This document shows, piece after piece, positions 59,501 through 64,000 of a stretch of 64,000 nucleotides of DNA. The notes beneath the pieces are model-generated. The model was not told where the DNA came from, ran no database searches, and was given only the letters and a program-made list of their open reading frames with translations. The stretch is from the NCBI RefSeq assembly GCF_900169265.1, contig NZ_FXYX01000009.1, positions 50,560 to 114,559 on the forward strand. Reading direction: 5' to 3'. The stretch comes from Brevibacterium iodinum ATCC 49514 (GTDB lineage Bacteria; Actinomycetota; Actinomycetes; Actinomycetales; Brevibacteriaceae). Position numbers and translations under genes: made by a program. Numbering within the stretch: position 1 is the stretch's first letter; every line of letters begins with the position of its first letter.

Positions 59501-60082
59501 ATGGAATCGAACGATTTCGCAGGCAACAACGACAACGGTCAGAACGACTTCGGCAATCAGCAGCAGGGCGGCCAGCAGAGCCAGCAGGGCGGCTTCGGTG
59601 ACCAGGGTGGCCAGCAGGGTCAGTCGGGTCAGCAGGGCCAGGAGCAGGGTGGCTTCGGCGGTCAGGACCAGGGCCAGGGCGGCCAGCCCGGCGGCCAGGA
59701 ACAGGGTGGCTTCGGCGGCGGCGAAGACCGTGGCCAGCAGCAGGGTCAGCAGGCCCAGGGCCAGCAGCAGTCCAGCGGCTTCGGTGGCGACAACGACCGC
59801 GAGCAAGGTGGACAGCCCGGAGGCCAGGACCAGGGCGGTTTCGGCGGCGGAGATGACCGCGGCCAGCAGGCCCAGGGCGGCCAGAACGACAGCGGCTTCG
59901 GCGGAGACGACCGTGGGCAGCAGTCCCAGGGAGGACAGCAGTCCGGCGGCTTCGGCGGAGACAACGACCGCGAACAGGGCGGCCAGCCCGGCGGTCAGCC
60001 CGGAGGCCAGGAACAGGGCGGCCAGAACGATGGTGGATTCGGTGGCGAGCAGGGTCAGGGCGGATTCGACGAGAACCGCTGA
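59501..60082 (+). CDS. Gln/Gly-rich low-complexity (prion-like) protein
   Basis: A 193-residue protein made almost only of Gly, Gln, Asp, Asn, Ser, Glu and Phe. About eight imperfect repeats follow the pattern GGFGG-(D/G/E)-(N)-D-R-x-Q followed by GGQPGGQ/QGGQ. The only regular hydrophobic residue is the Phe of each GFGG, and there is no signal peptide or membrane segment. GAGGAG precedes ATG 59501. The composition predicts a disordered, sticker-and-spacer type chain that could phase separate or coat a surface. I do not recognise a family. A strong hairpin terminator follows. Confidence 0.8.
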   Translation: MESNDFAGNNDNGQNDFGNQQQGGQQSQQGGFGDQGGQQGQSGQQGQEQGGFGGQDQGQGGQPGGQEQGGFGGGEDRGQQQGQQAQGQQQSSGFGGDNDREQGGQPGGQDQGGFGGGDDRGQQAQGGQNDSGFGGDDRGQQSQGGQQSGGFGGDNDREQGGQPGGQPGGQEQGGQNDGGFGGEQGQGGFDENR

Positions 60083-60135
60083 TCTCAGCCCTCACCTGAT
60101 CCGGCGTCATCGTTGAGGCGCCGATCCGCAAACAC

Positions 60136-60166
60136 AAGCGGCGCACCAGTCATCGGTGCGCCGCTT
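60136..60166. terminator. Strong hairpin between convergent genes
   Basis: AAGCGGCGCACC (60136-60147) pairs with GGTGCGCCGCTT (60155-60166), a 12-bp perfect stem with a 7-nt loop. It lies between the Gln/Gly-rich gene and the convergent FAH-family gene, and it can serve both strands. Confidence 0.8.
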
Positions 60167-60173
60167 CGTGCAT

Positions 60174-61025
60174 TCACTCCGTGACGGTCACGACCTGACG
60201 GTGTCGGCCGAGGCCCTCGAGCTCGAGTTCGACGACGTCGCCGTCGGCCAGGTACGGGTACTGCCCCGACAGCGCGACTCCCTGCGGTGTGCCGGTGAGG
60301 ATGACGTCGCCCGGCTCGAAGGCCATCGCCTGGCTGAGTTGGAAGATGATCTCGCCGACGGAGAAGATGCGGTCACTCGTCGACGAATCCTGCCTGGCTT
60401 CGCCGTTGACCCAGCTGCGCAGTCGCAGGTTGCCGGGGTCCACCTCGGCGGTGGGGCGGATCCACGGCCCGAGCGGGGTGAACCCGGGCAGATTCTTCCC
60501 TTTCGACCACTGACCCCCGGACTCCTCGATCTGCAGTCGGCGTTCGGACAGATCATTGCCGAGCACATACCCGGCGACGTGATTGAGTCCTTCCTCCACC
60601 GAGGCGACCCTGAAGGCCCGTGATCCGATGACCACCCCGAGTTCGACCTCCCAATCGGCTTTCGTCGCATACGGCGGCAGTTCGATCGGATCGGTGGGCC
60701 CGGCGATGGTCGAGGGCATCTTGAAGAAGATGACGGGCCGCTCGGGAGGTTCGGCTCCGGCTTCACGAGCATGCGCGGCATAGTTCATGCCCACGCACAC
60801 GATGGCAGAAGGTCTGGTCAGCGGAGCGCCGATGCGCATCTCTTCAGCACCATCGAGCGGCTTGAGTTCCCCAGCCTCGAGCGCGCTTCGGACGCGTCCG
60901 ATGCCGTCGGCGGCGAAGAAGTTCGGGTCGATGTCATCGAACAGTGGACGCAGCTCGAAGCAGACTCCCTCGTGACGGACCGCCGGAATCTCGTGCCCGA
61001 TCGGTCCCAGTCGCAGCAGTTCCAT
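60174..61025 (-). CDS. Fumarylacetoacetate hydrolase family protein
   Basis: A 283-residue FAH-fold hydrolase. The metal-binding set is in KADWEVELGVVIG (two Glu) and YVLGNDLSERRLQ (Asp). IVCVGMNYAAHAREAG and ILTGTPQGVALSG are standard family segments. Members hydrolyse, decarboxylate or isomerise 2-oxo or 3-acyl acids, for example 5-oxopent-3-ene-1,2,5-tricarboxylate or acylpyruvates. It is transcribed alone after the universal stress gene. Substrate unknown. Confidence 0.9.
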   Translation of the reverse strand: MELLRLGPIGHEIPAVRHEGVCFELRPLFDDIDPNFFAADGIGRVRSALEAGELKPLDGAEEMRIGAPLTRPSAIVCVGMNYAAHAREAGAEPPERPVIFFKMPSTIAGPTDPIELPPYATKADWEVELGVVIGSRAFRVASVEEGLNHVAGYVLGNDLSERRLQIEESGGQWSKGKNLPGFTPLGPWIRPTAEVDPGNLRLRSWVNGEARQDSSTSDRIFSVGEIIFQLSQAMAFEPGDVILTGTPQGVALSGQYPYLADGDVVELELEGLGRHRQVVTVTE

Positions 61026-61158
61026 ACGGATCCTCTCTACTAGCTCCAGGCCACAACGTTGTGACCTGCCGACAGGCTAGCGAGACTGCCAGCGTTGATT
61101 TGGAATTTCTCAAGCATTGGACACCCGCGGGCGTCGAAGCGCCCACCGAGTTCGACCG

Positions 61159-62076
61159 TCACACAGTCTGCTGGCGGATGTAATCGGCTTTCGCGCGGCG
61201 GGGTACGACGACGACCGGCACGGGAGAGTTCTGCAGTATCCGCATCGCGTGGCTGCCGAGCGAGACCCGCTTGAGCGCACCCAGCCCGGAGGATCCGAGC
61301 ATCATCACTTCCGGATGCTTCCACTCGACAGCGCCGAGCGCCGCGGCCCAATCGGCGCCGGTTCCCACGACGACGTCCGTCTCACCAGGCTTGATGTGCA
61401 GCTGCTCGATCGAGCACAGGATCTTGTCCGTGTCGCGCTGGACGGTCTTCGTCCATTCGTCGATGACGCGTGACTCCATGTCGAAGGGCACGTTCGCCGA
61501 GGCGACCACGCGCGAACGCGGGGCGAACGAGGCGATGCGGAACGGCACGTCCGACTCCGCCGAAACCATCGCAGCACCAAGAATGAGATCCGCCGAGGTG
61601 GACGACCCCGAATATGCTGCCGTGATCCGCTCCAGCCGCGCCCCTGCAGGCGCTTCGAATCCGGCCGGGGCCAGGGCCACCGGCAGCCTGGCGCTGTGCA
61701 GCAGACCGTTCGACACCGACCCGAGCGCGATCTTGCCCGGCTTCCCTTCCGAGGATGGTCCGACGACGAGGCGATAGGCGTCGGTCTTCTCACACATCTC
61801 GAGCAGACCGCGCCGAGACGACCGCGCGGAATGGAGGACGCATTCGGACTCGATATCGCTGGGAATGAGCGCACGCGCCTCGTCGAGGGCCGCCTCGGCG
61901 ACGGTGCGGAACCTGTTCTCGTACTGGCTCTCGAAGTGCACGGGCGCCATCGGGAACGCAGCGGAGTCGACGGCGGTTGCGACGATTCGGCGCCGATAGG
62001 TGCGGGCGAGGACGACGCCCAGCTCGACGGCTGCGCGATTGTCCTGACCTGGGGCAAGACCGACGACGATGCTCAT
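61159..62076 (-). CDS. Universal stress protein, tandem two-domain
   Basis: A 305-residue protein with two Usp domains. The first starts SIVVGLAPGQDNRAAVELGV. The second ends with the ATP-binding motif LGSSGLGALKRVSLGSHAMR (G-x2-G-x9-GS) followed by SPVPVVVVPRRAK. Its ATG overlaps the stop of the amino acid permease (ATGA), so the two are made together, as often seen for Usp domains linked to transporters. Regulation of the permease by nucleotide binding is plausible (inference). Confidence 0.9.
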   Translation of the reverse strand: MSIVVGLAPGQDNRAAVELGVVLARTYRRRIVATAVDSAAFPMAPVHFESQYENRFRTVAEAALDEARALIPSDIESECVLHSARSSRRGLLEMCEKTDAYRLVVGPSSEGKPGKIALGSVSNGLLHSARLPVALAPAGFEAPAGARLERITAAYSGSSTSADLILGAAMVSAESDVPFRIASFAPRSRVVASANVPFDMESRVIDEWTKTVQRDTDKILCSIEQLHIKPGETDVVVGTGADWAAALGAVEWKHPEVMMLGSSGLGALKRVSLGSHAMRILQNSPVPVVVVPRRAKADYIRQQTV

Positions 62077-63539
62077 TTGGCTCCTCCTGTGGAGTCCGGC
62101 CCGGGGGATTCGGGATTGGTGGGCCCCGCCTCGGCGAGCTGCTTGCCGAGGACGGAGGACTTGCGGCCGAAGATGAAGTACAGGCCCAGGATAAAGGCGG
62201 TCCAGATGATGAAGACGACGATCGTGATGACCTGCAGGCTCGAGATGATCCAGAAGCAGCCGATGATCGAGAGCACCGGCAGGACGGGGTAGAACGGGAC
62301 CTTGAAGCCGCGTTCGAGGTTCGGTTCGCGCACGCGCAGGATGATCACGGCCAGGGAGACGACGACGAAGGCGACGAGGGTGCCGATCGAGGTCATCTCG
62401 GCGAGGAAGTTCAACGGGATGAAGCCGGCGAGGACCGCGATGACGGCAGAGACGACGATCGTGCCTTTGACCGGGGTGAGTGTGCGGGGATTGACCTCGC
62501 GGAAGAGTTTGGGCATCATGCCGTCGCCGGCCATCGTGAAGAGGATGCGGGACTGGCCGTAGATGGAGACCAGGGTGACGGAGAAGATCGAGATCACCGC
62601 GCCGGCGGCCACGACCGTGCCGGGCCACTGTGAGCCGACGATGCTCTCGAGGATGGCCGACAGGCCTGCAGTCTGTCCGTCGAATTTCTCCCAGGGCTGG
62701 GCGGCCAGGGCGGCGACGGCGACGAGGACGTAGACGGAGGTGACGATGATGAGGGCGGCGATGAGGGCGCGGGGCATCGTCTTCTTCGGGTTCTTCGTCT
62801 CATCGCCGGCCGTGGCGACAGCGTCCATGCCGACGTAGCTGAAGAAGATCAGTCCTGAGCCGGCGACGACTCCGGAGATGCCGAAGGGAGCGAAGTCGGC
62901 GAAGTTATTCGAGTCCCAGCCGGTGACGCCGACGCAGATGAAAAAGATGAGGACGCCGATCTTCAGGCACACCATGATCGCATTGACGACGATCGATTCG
63001 CCGGTGCCGCGGACCAGGAGGAAGCAGCACATCGCCAGCAACAGGATGGCCGGCAGGTTGACGATTCCGCCTTCTTCCGGCGCATAGGCCAGGGCGTGCG
63101 GAATCTCGAAGCCGAAGAGGTTGAACAGCAGCTGGTTGACGTACTGCGACCAGCCGACTGCGACGGCGGCACCGGCGACTCCGTATTCGAGGAGGAGACA
63201 CGCGGCCACCCCCATCGCCGGCAGTTCGCCGAGGGTCGCGTACGCATAGGAGTAAGAGGAACCGGAGACGGGGACAGAGCCCGCGAGCTCGGCGTAGCAG
63301 ATGACCGCGAGTCCGGCGACGGCACCGGCGATGACGAAGGACCAGATCACGGCCGGTCCCGCCACCGGAACGGATTCCGAGAGGATGAAGAAGATGCCGG
63401 TGCCGATGGTCGAGCCGACGCCGACCATCGTCAGCGAGAACAGACCGATGGTGCGCTTGAGATCGGTCTCGACATCTTCCTTCTGCCGCGGAACCGGTTT
63501 GATCCGGAACAGCTGCTGTCGCAGGGAGGGCATAGTCAA
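62073..63539 (-). CDS. APC-family amino acid permease
   Basis: A 488-residue inner-membrane transporter with 12 helices. The consensus GVGSTIGTGIFFILSES in TM1, the TM3-type YAELAGSVPVSGSSYSYAY and the TM6 segment FFSYVGMDAVATAGDETKNP identify the cationic amino acid/polyamine group. The C-terminal tail is short and cytoplasmic. It is first in an operon with the universal stress protein gene. The start is ATG 63539 or 63533. The 63540-63690 region upstream holds its promoter and no gene. Confidence 0.9.
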   Translation of the reverse strand: MTMPSLRQQLFRIKPVPRQKEDVETDLKRTIGLFSLTMVGVGSTIGTGIFFILSESVPVAGPAVIWSFVIAGAVAGLAVICYAELAGSVPVSGSSYSYAYATLGELPAMGVAACLLLEYGVAGAAVAVGWSQYVNQLLFNLFGFEIPHALAYAPEEGGIVNLPAILLLAMCCFLLVRGTGESIVVNAIMVCLKIGVLIFFICVGVTGWDSNNFADFAPFGISGVVAGSGLIFFSYVGMDAVATAGDETKNPKKTMPRALIAALIIVTSVYVLVAVAALAAQPWEKFDGQTAGLSAILESIVGSQWPGTVVAAGAVISIFSVTLVSIYGQSRILFTMAGDGMMPKLFREVNPRTLTPVKGTIVVSAVIAVLAGFIPLNFLAEMTSIGTLVAFVVVSLAVIILRVREPNLERGFKVPFYPVLPVLSIIGCFWIISSLQVITIVVFIIWTAFILGLYFIFGRKSSVLGKQLAEAGPTNPESPGPDSTGGAK

Positions 63540-63702
63540 CTCCTGACATCATTGTCGGCTCGGTATACCTCGTCGCTTCGACTGTACTTCAGGTTCGCGA
63601 CTCCGGCGGCGTCGAAGGGATGAAATCGTGGGCCGGTGCGCGGCTGAGCGCGCGGACCTGTGTTTTGTGCGGGTCGCCGCCGCCCTCCCCTCGTAATTGC
63701 TA

Positions 63703-63752
63703 CCCGACGGCGGCCCAGATACCTGGCGCCAGGTTGCTGGGCCGCCGTCGGG
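63703..63752. repeat. Long palindromic repeat, copy B
   Basis: The arms 63703-63724 and 63731-63752 around GGCGCC repeat the core of copy A (46482-46553): CCCGACGGCGGCCCAG and its complement. The left flank (TAATTGCTA) also matches copy A, but the right flank (ATCCTTCT) does not. The right side therefore stops exactly 15 bases before the IS110-type transposase stop codon, as though the insertion sequence had joined at the edge of the palindrome. Confidence 0.8.
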
Positions 63753-63767
63753 ATCCTTCTATGTCTG

Positions 63768-64000
63768 TCAAGCGGCTTGGCCGATCGGTTTCGTGGCCTC
63801 GAGAATGCGATATACAGAACGAGCGACGTGACGCTTCATACACCGGATCGTCTCCTTCTTCGTCTCCCCCTCACCAAGCCGTTTCGCCATATATTCCTGG
63901 GACCGCTGATGGTGAGATAGCCGCGTGATAGCCACCATGTACAACGCAGAATTCAACCTACGATCACCACTGCGATTCAGCCTGAACCTGACCACATTCC
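63768..64000 (-). mobile_element. IS110-family transposase, C-terminal part (runs off window)
   Basis: The minus-strand frame, open to the window end, encodes the C-terminus of an IS110-type recombinase: RLNRSGDRRLNSALYMVAIT, then AKRLGEGETKKETIRCMKRH and VARSVYRILEATK. The NRxGDRRLN and KKETIRCMKR segments are typical of the serine-containing IS110 C-terminal (Tnp20) domain. The N-terminal RuvC-like DEDD half and the non-coding end that encodes the bridge RNA lie beyond the window. Only 15 bp separate its stop from palindrome copy B. Confidence 0.82.

Noticed and set aside
59480..59806. A hydrophobic Leu/Ala-rich minus-strand frame opposite the Gln/Gly-rich gene
   Set aside because: The complement of CAG/GGC repeats automatically gives Leu/Ala codons; the plus-strand gene has the ribosome-binding site and terminator.
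1..64000. CRISPR arrays, tRNA and rRNA genes, known riboswitches
   Set aside because: No regularly spaced direct repeats, cloverleaf sequences, rRNA landmarks or riboswitch cores were seen on reading; a covariance-model scan would settle small RNAs.

Overview
The window is a high-GC (about two thirds G+C in most lines sampled by eye) actinobacterial chromosome segment. Gene content fits a soil, dairy or skin type actinobacterium, and Brevibacterium is my best guess: CHY zinc finger, Tol-like small protein, paired SNF2 helicases, MMPL transporter, IclR/PucR/CdaR regulators and tripartite tricarboxylate transporters. That genus is an inference, since there is no rRNA gene to test it. I found no tRNA, rRNA or CRISPR array.

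Layout. 1-5 kb: the end of an aminotransferase gene, a repeat protein, and a series of decaying genes (small-multidrug exporter with a frameshift, MerR fragment, M20 peptidase remnant) around an intact haloacid dehalogenase. 5-12 kb: SNF2 helicase, then a sulfur detoxification locus (CstR-like repressor, two operators, a small Cys protein, a persulfide dioxygenase-rhodanese fusion), aspartate ammonia-lyase and a CHY protein. 13.1-17.2 kb: a lower-GC island with a PLD/DEAD/DUF3427 helicase coupled to a NUDIX hydrolase and flanked by an IS3-family remnant; this is a candidate defence or genome-maintenance module. 17-28.5 kb: PucR regulator, two esterase-type hydrolases, an unusual Nramp homologue, AhpD-like, GNAT, pirin, MarR and MMPL genes. 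27.4-33.8 kb: a CdaR/PucR-type regulator divergent from a hyuA-hyuB-nitrilase operon, with a 25-bp palindrome between them.

34-49.8 kb: diaminopropionate ammonia-lyase beside an Lrp remnant; a His-rich membrane pair (PepSY protein, frameshifted) that may handle copper; a leaderless membrane protein-PadR operon; a second SNF2 helicase with a SWIM finger; an aldo/keto reductase; a frameshifted D-2-hydroxyacid dehydrogenase; a flavin disulfide reductase; an HpcH aldolase; and a GMC oxidoreductase. 50-51 kb: an HTH-nucleotidyltransferase (MNT-like antitoxin) whose presumed HepT toxin is cut to a stub. 51.2-59.2 kb: a catabolic cluster (IclR, TctABC, two CaiB-family CoA-transferases, HMG-CoA-lyase-like enzyme) that should import a branched dicarboxylate, activate it as a CoA thioester and cleave it. 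One CoA-transferase paralogue keeps the catalytic Asp and the other lacks it, which suggests a heteromer. 59.5-64 kb: a Gln/Gly-rich disordered protein, FAH-family hydrolase, universal stress protein with amino acid permease, and an IS110-family transposase running off the end beside a second copy of a long palindromic repeat.

Across the whole window a 10-mer, GCCGAGGYGG (extended form cTCGCCGAGGYGGcc), occurs about 45 times on both strands, in genes and between them. It is missing from the low-GC island. I consider this the most interesting unexplained signal.
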